Source: Apostichopus japonicus | Lineage: Eukaryota > Echinodermata > Holothuroidea > Aspidochirotida > Stichopodidae | Length of the DNA: 60,000 nt | Reading direction: 5' to 3' | NCBI RefSeq assembly: GCF_037975245.1 | Contig: NC_092569.1 | Coordinates: 17,065,501 to 17,125,500, forward strand | Shown here: in pieces, positions 43,386-55,452 of the stretch | How the letters are laid out: each line of letters begins with the position of its first letter | Numbering within the stretch: the stretch's first letter is position 1 | The notes under the pieces: generated by a model | What the model saw: the letters and a program-made list of their open reading frames with translations, nothing else | The model's database searches: none | Told to the model about the DNA's origin: nothing | Program-made: the position numbers and the translations under genes

Positions 43386-44970
43386 GCTACTTGTAGAAAA
43401 TCGTAAGATAGTATTCCAAACTTACAAAAACTTACAAAAACTGAATGACATTGATGTAATGGTCTAAATCTTGTGTGAGCAAATTGTAAACATAAATTTA
43501 CATGAAATAACCATGAAATCTGTTTTGCTTGTACATGGTATATTTCTGTCATAAACTATATTTCAACCCCCACCCCTTTTTCAAATAAACAGAGAAGCGA
43601 AATATATCACATTTTAATACATATAGAAGCATTCAACGACTTTCTGTTAGAGCTAACATGTATGTAAGGAAATCATCGACGTCACACTTGACAATTAATA
43701 TATCTACTTTTTAAACCTATCGACTAGTGACTGGGTATTCTTATTTATAGCTTGCGTCGATACTATGTCTGTAACAATGGTAGGAGGGATCAACGTAGTT
43801 TCAGTAGATCCTCCCGTCCTTGAGCCAAATGCAAAATCCAGTTGTGAGTGTTCTTATGAACATTTTTAATTGTGTTTGCATGAAGAGAAAAATATGCTAA
43901 TTACCCAACATTCGACTGTAAATTTTATAGGAACAAAATACAAGATACTGCTTCAAATTTTACAAGTTATGCTCGGTGGTTAATAAACATGTTGTCGAAA
44001 CGAAACATATTCTTAAACTCTTGGGCATGGAAGTTTGTATTCATGCATGATTACAACATATAACCTCATAATATATATATAATACGTTTACCCACTTGGC
44101 AGTGTATTAGTGCTTCCAACAGCTTCTGTGAATGGTACATCATCTGATGTCTGTGCAGTAGAAGATTTCAAGATGTCCTGAGTAGTTCTTGGAATTCCTT
44201 TGCCAGAAGAATATGTTGCAGAGAAATATAGGATCTAAGTTTGTTTTTATTTGGTTTGTAACTTATTTGATCAAAGTCAAGTACACTGTTACATATAACT
44301 TTATCTATATAAATGGGGCATTATGAAAACAATTTGGGCTAATCAGAAATAAGCTTTGTTTGGAAAAAAATCTTATTATTTGTATTTTGTTCCATTCTTA
44401 TTTGAAGTTTGGCTTAATTTATGTTTATCGAGGTACATCCTACTCCCCTAACATCATCAATACCATTTTAATAATTCATTTAAAAATATCATTTACAGTA
44501 GATTTACAGTAGATCAACCATCTCATTAGTTAAAAAAGTAGTATTTCAGTTTTACCTTCATATAAGAGATACTGCCTGATGATTTTATTTTTAGTTTATG
44601 CACATAGACCAAAATAATGTGGCATTAATTTAAATACTTAATTTGAAACTATAAATTATCTTAATAAAATAAAAAATTAAATAATTTGTTCATTCAATTG
44701 TTCGTTTGAAAAGTTTAAAATCGTGTATGTCATAATGCATACAATAGTTGTAGTAAATTTATGTATGAACACAAGACTTGTCCAGAAGTTAAAGAGGGAA
44801 AACGACCATTAAACACAAAATCAAAGGAAGCTGCTATTGAGTCCTCCAATAAATAAATCACTGTACTAATGGTAACTATGTTCATCATGAAAATTAAATG
44901 TCTGTTGGCAGATCATTGACAAAAATCTGACTTTAATGGAATTGGGATACCCAGTAGCAACTGTATAACA

Positions 44971-45468
44971 AATCCAGATACAATTTTGTACCACGGTTTG
45001 CATCGGGAAATATATATTGAGGTACATCATTGCACTTTATTACCATAGCTTCGCCAAAAAAAAGAATTGTTTCAGAGTTGGATAATAAAAAGAACATAAT
45101 TTGTACAATAAAAATATAGTGGTTAAGGTCATTAATACTAGATATATTGATGAATTGAGTCGAATGACATATCATTGGGTATATTTGCTCTATATCTGGG
45201 TCGGTGTCTGGTTGGATAGAATCCAGATACAATTTTGTACCACGGTTTGCATCGGGAAATATATATTGAGGTACATCATTGCACTTTATTACCATAGCTT
45301 CGCCAAAAAAAAGAATTGTTTCAGAGTTGGATAATAAAAAGAACATAATTTGTACAATAAAAATATAGTGGTTAAGGTCATTAATACTAGATATATTGAT
45401 GAATTGAGTCGAATGACATATCATTGGGTATATTTGCTCTATATCTGGGTCGGTGTCTGGTTGGATAG
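44971..45468. repeat. 249-bp tandem duplication
   Basis: Units 44971-45219 and 45220-45468 look identical. Because 249 is a multiple of three, a minus-strand frame of 163 codons runs through both and repeats 83 residues. The peptide resembles nothing known and is probably not a gene. Confidence 0.92.
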
Positions 45469-45469
45469 A

Positions 45470-48400
45470 ATGATATTTTGAGCTTATTGTGATTGCTAAA
45501 GATATATGCGCATCGCGTTATTACATAAAATGCCGATATACATCGAAATCCAAAAAGCCTTATATTGAGTTGAGTCTTAACCTATTTGGGTCCATATCGA
45601 CCCAACTTGAAAATAGGGGTTAAATTAACTTTATTAAGTTTGGTTCATTTCTGTATTGATTTGAGGTTAACTGCTTGAAATTCTCAGTACTTGTTTGCCA
45701 AATTTAAACTCCCAACTTACCAGCTTAATGCACTAAAAGCTCAGTGAAAATGATACCGTGCTGTGCAATTTTCATATCAATATTCATTATTTTCATTGAG
45801 CTATCTTACGTTAAAAATCTTGAGTTGAATACAGTTCGCCAGATTTTTTTAACGAGTCTATAGATTCTACAAACTTCAATTCAATTTTGCAAGCCCCACC
45901 TATCAGATCATGCGCCAATCAAATATCTTTGTTTTGTTTACGACTGTTAGTCTTATGACTACTTCCAGTTTCGTGACTAGCCTGTCTTAGGTCCCTTGAG
46001 CTATTTCCGTCCATTGTAATAAACATACGGGTGTATTCAGACGCTTCCTCCGGAATTAAAAAAAAGGACTATACGGATATAGAGTGGCGTTAAAGTCTTG
46101 ATTGGGCCTCGTGTGTAAACTTTTGTAGTAACATTTGTCTAATAAACATGCTGATATGGGCGTCGCAGTGAGTTTACGGTAAACCGTTCACATCATAAGG
46201 GCAACAGAAAATAAATATCTTTCTTACGATTGCGACAGCTTATTTCTATGAAACCCACCTGATCAGAGTGCATTCATAATTAGAAACATTGAATCTACTT
46301 CGGAAGTTTGTTTTCCGATTTCATCATCAAACAGATATTAAGACTTTTAGAACCATACATTAAGTTGTCACACAACTTCGTTTAAATCCTGCTGAGTCGT
46401 TATAGAAACCGTTGTTCATTGACGTTCTGTTCTGTTTTCAGGGATTAGTCCTATGTGATCAAATAATTGTCCCCCGGGGGGAAAAATCATTATACATTGT
46501 AATTACTTAAAATCTGTTCATTTTTGTCAATAGGGACCCAAGTATTGGCAGATAGGTATTGGAATGAGGTTTTAATTTGTATAACATTTTTTTTTTATAA
46601 TTGAGCTAATTAGATTAGTAAATATGCAAATGAGGTTATGATACATACACTGTTTATACTTTCTTTTGCCCATTTGAAATTATTTTGATGAAATCTGCTG
46701 GACTTTTGATAGTTTGAAGAGTTCAAGACATGTTATTTTATAAGTAAAATATAATTTGATGTTGAATGTGAGGAATAAGACTGATTTTTCCTGCCCCTCC
46801 CTCCAAACTACTTGACCTACATGTATTATGTAATACAATGGTAGTCAAGCGTAACGATGAGTCATATAGGCCTATTGCGCGGCTATGGTACATGTATACA
46901 CAATACTGTACATACAGTGTGGCTTACCATATCAGGATTTCATCGTCAGAATCTTCTTCAGATTCAGCGATGTCGTCATCCTCCAACAGCTGGATGGTCA
47001 AATTGCCCATAAAAAGAAGGTCTAACGCCTCTTAGTAGTATTTAGCCATGATAATATGTGCTAAATAGTTTACCGTTTCAATAACGTGAGTGATAGCATT
47101 TACCCTTGGTTGACCGAAATTCTATTGCATAAAAATGCTCGAGGTGAATTGCTAAGGATTACTCACAAAGTGGAGGCGCTATTGCTAAATTGTTTCTATG
47201 TAGAATTGAAGTTCAGTGTGGCGCTTCTGGAGAGCTAAACATCTTTTCTGTAGGGTGAGGTATTCGGGAGGAATATTTTCGGAAAATTGACCGTTTTTTG
47301 GCCCTAACATAGACCGAAAAACGTTATTTTTGACATATTTTCCCCAAATACAGAGCCATCTCTCTACATATGCCTGTGAGGCTCCTGATTTGAGTCCTTG
47401 TATGTCTTAGCTAGTTGTAGTCGAAAGGGTTAGTTGATTGAAGGTTTTCACTGTTCTCACAATTTCTTTGAAGAAAAAGGGAAAAAAGCGACCGGTTTTT
47501 GAATGTAAACAAATCTTTGAAGACAAAAAAAAAGTCCCTGTGACCCCCTCGGAAAAAGGTTGTTTATTGATGCAGGCTGTCTTATGTGCAAAATAAAGCT
47601 ATGGGAAGAACCCTAGTGTTTTCCTATCTCCAGTAGTGATTTTCTTAAAGCATGTGTTTACATACGGGCAAGCGGCAATGAAGGATTATTAAGTGAATTT
47701 AGACAAAATTGATCTGGTATTCTGTGCATGTTTATTAGAGCCATTCCACTAAACTCGTCTGTAATGTTTAAATTGTCACTTAACGATTAGCAAACTGCCG
47801 TCTTGAACATGAAAGATCAAAATAAACCAATGAATATAAATATCTAAATGATGCTTTCACTTGACAAATAAATGCAATAAACCGGTATGTATGTAAACTT
47901 TCATCTCTGCCATGGCACACAGTCATCATAAAATATGTTAATACTATCCTCAGATAAACACCCTAGCCTGTTCATGTTGTTGGTGTTACGGTAGTAGGGT
48001 CCATCTCTTTCCAAACACTCCAAATTTGATGACATCACAATATTTTTTGTCTATGCTCCACTTTGCAGCGCCAGTCTTGTCAATTGTTGTTGTATAATAG
48101 CAAATCTTTCCTCCTTAGAAGGAATAAATATGACTTAATTTAAATTGCAACAGATTGGCTAAAATTCATCAACGATATGATTTATTTCCTCTTTGCTACC
48201 TATATCTATTTTTTTCTCAATAGATATTGTCCTGAGAAAGTATGCTAATTGAGTTTGAACGTTCGTGCTATTTGAGTAAAAATCAGTAAATTTGTTAAAA
48301 CAATCACGATATCTTAAGCCTTTCATGTATGATTGACAAAGAAAATACCTTCATTTACGTCAAGATAATTTTTAATCAAATAATTTTCAAAAATATGTAT

Positions 48401-49765
48401 GAAAAATAACCTGTATTTTATATACATAAGTAAATGCCATAAGTTTCAGAGAACTTATTTTTTTCAGATCCCAACATCTTTTAGTAATATTTTGTAAACC
48501 TCTGAAAAATTTCTCTGATGTTACTAAACGAACAGAATAATTTCTGTGTTATAATAACTAACATATTGTCAAAAATCAGCGAACCTAGTCACGTTTAGCA
48601 TATGAGGCACATATTTTGAATACAGTACAGATAACGTATTATAAGACCAGTTTCTAAAACTGTCGATTGGAAATATATTTGTGTCTTGAAAGAACCACAT
48701 TGAAAGCCTTATAAGATATAATGATGTTTTGAAAGTTATGTCTTAAAACAATCGTGACGCTCTATATAATATCATGATAAGTTCAAGCTGTTCGTGTTAA
48801 AATTGATAATCTTCAGAGCATCGTTGCCTTAGGTGAACATTTGGTGTCAATATCAGACCCTCACATGGTTAAAAATACAGCGACAGGAATGGTACAGCTA
48901 CCCTTTCATAGACGTTTATCCCTTTTTTGAAGTTACAATTAAAACCTTAATTTTTGTGGCAGAATTACTTATAAAAGAAAAATATTATATATAGAAATTA
49001 CGTCAATAACAACATGACATACAATGATAGGGTAACTTTATTTTGATTCCACTGAGCCGATAATAACTTGTTAATGACACATATCTATTTTAAGTATCAA
49101 GATAAGAAAAGTGTATTCGTCCACTATATCTTTAGAGTTATTGCCATAGTAATGATTGCATATCTTATGACAGATCTATCAACAAAAAATAATGCAACGC
49201 ATCATCCTGAATCAAGCTTTGAAACAACCTTTTTTGTTAAGAAATACGGGGTTAAAAGCAAACGTTAAGAGATGCAGCTTACCCTTGGTTCATTGGAGCA
49301 GTAAATACATTCCGAAAACCATGGTGGCGATTATTCTGAATGGCTTCATAATTACTTCCGAGACGTCCCAAATCTACGAAGTAAATAGTTGAACACAGAC
49401 AATGAGAGCTAAGAATCGCATCAAGACATCTGTTCTGATTGTCAAGTGTGAATGTATTCTATGTTTACCTGTAACTCTTTCAGTATAATTGAATTGATTC
49501 ACCATAGCAACTCCAGAATCATGAAGTTATCATTAAGTTTCAAATATGACTGCCACAGTGATGAATGTAAATATTATTTTATTATGACGATTTATATCTA
49601 ATAAATGAAATAAATTTGTTTTTTCACTAAAAAAAAGTAAAAAAAAAATAAGAACTGCAAGTTAAATCCATTCGTTTGGTAGGACTTTTAAGATTTAATC
49701 TTCAGATTTCGAACTTCATATTTATCATATATAACATATATATCATATATCATACATATCATATA
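45470..49765. other. Long spacer
   Basis: Apart from one acidic candidate exon at 46928-47049, no exon, element or repeat could be supported. The sequence is AT-rich with scattered short frames. Confidence 0.35.
46928..47049 (-). other. Acidic candidate exon or transposase-like relic
   Basis: The minus strand from an ATG at 47049 reads MAKYY, a stop, then EALDLLFMGNLTIQLLEDDD and IAESEEDSDDEILIW up to a GTAAGC donor. The leader plus acidic stretch is reminiscent of N-termini of domesticated transposase genes, but no second exon was found and a stop interrupts it. Function unknown. Confidence 0.2.
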
Positions 49766-49767
49766 CA

Positions 49768-51585
49768 TCATACCACTTGCTACAAATTTATTTCTTATTT
49801 ATGGCTTGGTTTGCTTACAAAAAGTGCTAATTCTGTGTAAATTTACATATTCAAAAGGACCAGTGATGCACTCTTTACAATCATAATACTTGGTCAATAC
49901 GCGCTCATTAGCAGTTATACAAAGACAGTTTACACGCTTTCACACACCAATAGTATCACTGTGGCCAAGTGGTACGGATATCGATCTGACACATCGATTC
50001 GATTCCTACCCTCGCCTGAAGAATCCTAAAAGATTGAAACTTGTCGTGAAATGGAAATTTTCTGGTTTGATTATCTTTGTCAATTAAATATTATATACAT
50101 ATCGTCGTTCATAGTCTTCTTTTGTGTTACATATACCATTACATATATCCAATAACGTATGTGATTTAGTTAAACTCTCGTTAAATTACAGCAGTTGGGG
50201 TATATCTGCATATCATCCTATTAGAAATCAACAACGTAGTATATGAAATGAAATCTTTAGTCACTCACAATCAATAAAATTGTAGAAACTCTACGTCTTT
50301 AATAAAGTTTGTTCTTGAGATGAGCATATCAACAAATTGTATTCAAAGGCAACTGCAACAACAAAAGGTCACAAAAACATCATAAAGAATCATATTGGCT
50401 ATTAATCTCCCGATAACCATGCCGGTTCAAGGTAACTAAAACCGAAAAATAGCGTCTTTTATAACGTTTCTTTTGTGTTCAGTATTCCAGTTAGTATTTG
50501 TATTAATTGCAATGAGAACTGACTATTTGTTTCAATCACAGCTAAGCTTTATGCAATGTTTGAAAAGGATCTGTACTTTGATTAGAACAAACTCTTATAG
50601 AAAACACCATGTATGATTTCAATATAACAGCTTCTGGGTGCACGCGGAGAAGCGGAGATGTAATAAGATTGAGGTCAAAAAGGACGGAAGGTTAACTGTA
50701 ATAAACAACTGCACACGCGATGACAAATTTTGCTGCTATAGTTGTTTTTGACCTCTCGCTGAGGAGATGTCAACCCTTTTTACTTTTTCCAGGGCTCTCT
50801 AACAATTACCACAGCTTCCAACATACCCATGTTTCAAGCTTTTCTATTTGTAATTATGCTACAGGTACAGTACCGTAACGATATCGACTGTTCTTATCTT
50901 GCACACCAGAATCAAGCCATGCCATATGTCAGATTACAGGCCTTAGGTGGAATACTCCTATTATACTATTTACCGATCCGCCCGAATGTGCTCCTTTTAG
51001 ATAACTGCCGCAAATCAGTATGCTTTTGTCTTGACCTTTAAAGAACATGAATGGAAGAACATGTGGAGCCAAAATTGGGTCAATCAAAGCAGATTTAAAC
51101 CCCTTTACGCCCCCAGTAGTAACGTATGAAAATTGTTGACTACTGAGAGAGGTGGTTTGTTTACAAGTTTGTTTAGGCTCTCATAGCAAAAACTGTGAAT
51201 GACACGGAAAGTTGATAGTGCCATGAAATACTAACTTGCCAACTATCCAATGATGGGTAGCGTTTTTCTAGCGAGAACCTCTACCTAGACTTTGATACCA
51301 CAATACGTTTGTGATTCAGTGTGTAAGTCGATGAGGCTTTTAATAGGCGTATGCTACCTTAATAATGTATAAGTTTCTTGCTTGTCGAATAGAGACACCG
51401 TTTAAAGTAACTTCACCGCAAATATAACGATGTAGAGATGTATCATATATAACTGTTATCATATATAAGTTTGATGACACAAATATTGTGTCCATATTAC
51501 AGGATTATTGGCTACGGGCTTGCTAGCAGAAGTGACGTATGATGTAGCAGACAGTACGCACCGTTATGTCATTTATCAGTCAAGT
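49768..51585 (+). repeat. 1.8-kb duplicated segment, copy 2
   Basis: Paralogous to 41532-43385 with many substitutions and indels. It lacks the long (AT)n tract found left of copy 1, having only a short ATCATAT-rich run. Confidence 0.8.
49950..50068 (+). mobile_element. tRNA-derived SINE, family 2, copy 3
   Basis: Best-preserved promoter boxes of the family: A box TGGCCAAGTGG and B box GATTCGATTCC, then TTGAAACTTGTCGTGAAATGG. It sits at the equivalent position in the duplicated segment. Confidence 0.7.
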
Positions 51586-52117
51586 TCTGTGTGTTTAAAT
51601 AGTGCCAACGACTTAATATCAAAGATCTCCAAAGATCACAATTTGGTGAAGTTTTCTTAACAAATTGGCCAATCCTGGGAAGTAATCATACAGTACGATA
51701 CTTGGAAGGCATTAAGTTTATCAGTATTTGTTGACATTGCTACTTTAACTTGTTATAGTATTCCTTCGCTCTGCTCATTCTACCACCTAAATGTACGAAT
51801 GATAATAATGTAACTCTAAATAATTCAGAACATAAAATTATAGAGTCACCAGCACTGGTAGCAGAAAGCATTAATGTGATTGATGTAATGTCCATTAAAC
51901 CATCTGAATAAAAATCCATCAATATGTCAGCTTTACATTTGATAGTAGATCCACTATATATATATTTTCACATGATAATTCATACTTCATCAGTATGATA
52001 TAGAGGACAGGTCTGCAGAGAAGGGACCCCGGGTCACACACGGGATCGAAAAAAATATCGGATAAAGTAAAGCGTATTCTAATTTTTATCATAAAGCCTA
52101 AAAATGTTATGTTTACA

Positions 52118-52180
52118 TAACCCTTGACCTAGAACCTTAAACCTTGAGCCCTTGAACCCTTAAACCTTGACCCCTTCAGT
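52118..52180 (+). repeat. Short degenerate CCTTGA/CCTTAAA minisatellite
   Basis: Units such as AACCCTTGACC, AACCTTAAACCTTGA and CCCTTGAACCCTTAAACC repeat for about 60 bases. Confidence 0.6.
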
Positions 52181-52564
52181 CGACCTGGCTCTGGCAGCCT
52201 GTTATAGAGAGCATGTTTTTATCCAATATGAGGTATAAATACGTATATTATTGTATATGTTCATCCTTATATTTCATAATTTTAGACACTAATCATATAT
52301 TTTATTGAAGGATAACATTGTTTTCCTAATAACTGCAAAGTTACGAAGAAGAGAGTGGCAACCGTTTTCAACAAGATACTGACCAGGTCAACTTAATGAA
52401 GTAACTGGATGTGGATGCATTTGTATACCGGATGAAAGTTCAGACGGCGGTCAATTTTGGCAACCGAAGTACCCACGCCCCTTTTCCAACACAAAATCCA
52501 CTCACATTCATGATTTGTTAATGAACATTTGTTTGTGAAAAAGGAAAATGAACATATGTTCTTT

Positions 52565-52850
52565 GTCTTTCTGCAGAGTATTCCCTACCCTCTTACCCTA
52601 ATCCTCTCTTTGTCCCTCTACAGTTTATCTTATACCTCCCCTCTTCCCCATGTTGGTTTCTTTCTTCTCTCCATCCCGTGTCTACTAATCATCTTACTTA
52701 TATCTCTTTTGTATTTACCTTGCTCATTAACATATCTGTATTATGTGCTTGTATTTGTCCCTTACGTTACTGTTACTTGTCATTTAGACTCTGAAGAAAA
52801 TCCTGCTAGGATCGAAACGTCAGGCCCACTTACTTTTACACAGGCTTTTT
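52565..52850 (+). mobile_element. PLE-terminus-like repeat, copy 2
   Basis: Similar along its length to 11490-11770, including the C/T-rich part. Its hammerhead-like core is CTGAAGA (52791-52797), stem ATCC/GGAT, GAAACGTC. Stem I pairing is poorer than in copy 1. The rest of 51590-53150 shows nothing recognisable. Confidence 0.5.
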
Positions 52851-53149
52851 AGTAGATAAGCAGTTTGCTAACAGTATTGTCATATTTTGGTTTAACATTT
52901 GTTTGTGTAAGATTGTGTAAGATTGCTTTAATTAACTTAAAGATCCTGATAAACGACACAGTTAAGCATATTCCTACTTTATAAACCTAACTTCGAATAG
53001 TTACATATTATTTAGGTAATTGTTATATTACTCGTTACTCAAAACGTTATCATATCTTGTAACTATTTTTGAAATAAAGACCTATAGGTCATGCCAATAT
53101 GTGTTTATCCAGCTATACAAAGAGAACACTACGTACTGTCTGGTTAATG

Positions 53150-54780
53150 CAATTATGAAATTTGGAGTTCTGATACACAATTTATGATAGATGTTGGAAT
53201 AATATCATTACTTCCTATTTAACAGAGTAAACATATTTCTTTAGATCCTTCCCCGTAACGGATGTAAGCCAAATTTCGTGACCCCCCCCCCCCTTCTCTT
53301 TATCCATTCCAACGCTCAACAAACATTTGAAATGTAAACAAAGGGTATATCAAGGAAGGGCGCTACCACGTACACTTTTGGAGGTTTCAACCACCAGAAG
53401 AAATCAGGAGGCCCTACCAACACCTCTCCACTTGCAGACAGACATTTTAAAAATTCATGAAGTATTCTTTTAAAAGTAAATATATGCAGTCGAAAATCAT
53501 TCAACATTTAATTAACAAGTTGCAAAACATAGCACCATGTTTCATCTAAGCACCCTCTGTTTTTTACTAAAATTATCCAAGGTGACATACGTCCTCTAGA
53601 CCCTTCTCTGTACAACAACATATCTTATCCTCCCACTACAAACAAATATGCCTCCGCCGCTAGGTTAAAGCCTACATCTTATCATGAAACGTTAGCTCTC
53701 GGACTCTTAGGATGGTGATAAAGATTCGTTTGTTCCTTCATACCATGAACGCTGGCTATCGGCCTGTCATGCAAGACATTACCACATCTCACGTAATGAT
53801 GATTCGTGAACACTACCAATTATATAACGCTTACACGGCATACATGATGTATGCTTGCATGTTGCTAGACTTTGTGCAACTTCACCCAGCCCTGTATTAC
53901 CCTGTACTGTTTATGCTGGTAGTACATCATCACATTGATATAACACAAGGGAAAATTCGTAGCTTCGACAACACAGAAGATAAAGATGGATGCCAACATC
54001 AGCATACGTAAATGTTGTCATGGTACTTTGACTACTTAACAACTTAGCAATGTCGTATCATTGACAAAAGAAAATATAAACTTATAGATACCAACTTATG
54101 CATAATTGCATATTTACATTGTAAGATACCTTAATTAACGGCCTAAAAACTAAAATTGCATATTTGGCACACATAAATTTGTCTCTATTCAATCGTGATT
54201 TTCTATTACGTCTATAACCTTGAGCAGATTATTGTTTTGGGGAAGTTTATGATAAACGGAAGGAATTTGTAGCGTAAACAAATGAACACTTTCGAACAGT
54301 AACAGTGGTAATTTAACTTAGTAGATATTAAAGTCTAGACTCCAAATCGTTATGGTTTCAAGATAAACGGGTCGTGTTTAAATGACCGTTATTGTAGCAT
54401 AACGACAATAATTTATATAAGAACTGTTTTTTTATGACAAATACCTGCGTATATGAGAATTCCCAACAATATAAAAAGTTAACTATTAATTGTGTATACG
54501 TACCATAACTTGGCTTGAATTGGAGGGGCGCGGTGCGGATTGAGGAATTCTACACAAACATCCGGAGAAAGTCTTTGATAAATTTTCTATTACATTTGCT
54601 AAAGTCTAACTTGCGATCTGGCTCCTAGGTTAAATAAGAAAGAACATATGCAGACCTTACTGATTTATGGAATGTAAATCTTGATCTGTCCAGTCTGGCC
54701 AGGTGATGACGAAAACTCGCCCTACAAAATTGTGGGAAATTTCTATTGTGAGATGCTGTATACAAGCTGGAAACCGGCAT
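53150..54780. repeat. Duplicated flank block, copy 2 (matches 6660-8430)
   Basis: Noncoding block on the 3' side of gene C, the counterpart of the block 5' of gene A. It occupies the space where the terminal FBG exon of gene C would be expected by comparison with gene B. Confidence 0.65.
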
Positions 54781-55452
54781 ACCCCTAAATATATTACCGT
54801 TTATTAGCATATTGCTCCAGTCAGAAGCCAATCAAAAGTGAGCAAAGTGCTATGGCCCAGCAGATTGGGTAGAATGTTACAATTGGATTCCGCAAGTTAT
54901 ATTTCGGGTCCACCACGGGTTTAACCAATAGAACAATTATGGTTGTGGTACGCCGACATCTTTGAGGACAGTGTTCAGCCATATTTGATATTCTACCATA
55001 ATACTGATGTTCGTTGGCGCCCTCTCTTATATGGAGTCATATTTGTCAGTGACGTCTGTTAATATGAAGTCATATTTGAACACAAATCAATTGCAATTAA
55101 TTGAGGTGACTGAAAGGGGAGAGACAATACACAATACTATGTTAGTTTGTATTATTTCATTACTTGTTCTGTTTTTTATCGGTTATTGCGTTCTAAGTAA
55201 TGTGTGCGACTGATCCTACATTCCTTGAAATGGATTATAAACTATATCATTATAATTATTTCGTTGACACAACCGGAAAAGGGTGCGCGTGAAGTGTGAA
55301 AGGGGGGGGGGGGGTGGGGTGTTACACCAAACCCTCTTTGTGAGGGTTCCTGATCCAGTGTACCTAGGCATATTTTGTAGGTAAAATAACATCAAGAACT
55401 TTAACTTGACATCTTATCCAAGGCTAGGCGCAATATCAAACATGCAACAAAC
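54781..55452 (-). other. Sequence after the last recognised exon of gene C
   Basis: About 55130-55450 resembles the last intron of gene B (26340-26705), including GTTTTCC-poor, G-rich and CCAGTGTAC parts. No terminal FBG exon follows. Confidence 0.5.

Noticed and set aside
52118-52180. Interstitial telomere-like CCCTTAAACC repeats
   Set aside because: Units do not match the CCCTAA animal telomere repeat and are irregular.
53712-54011. 99-codon plus-strand frame
   Set aside because: Lies in the duplicated flank block; the matching block at 7.4-7.7 kb does not keep this frame.
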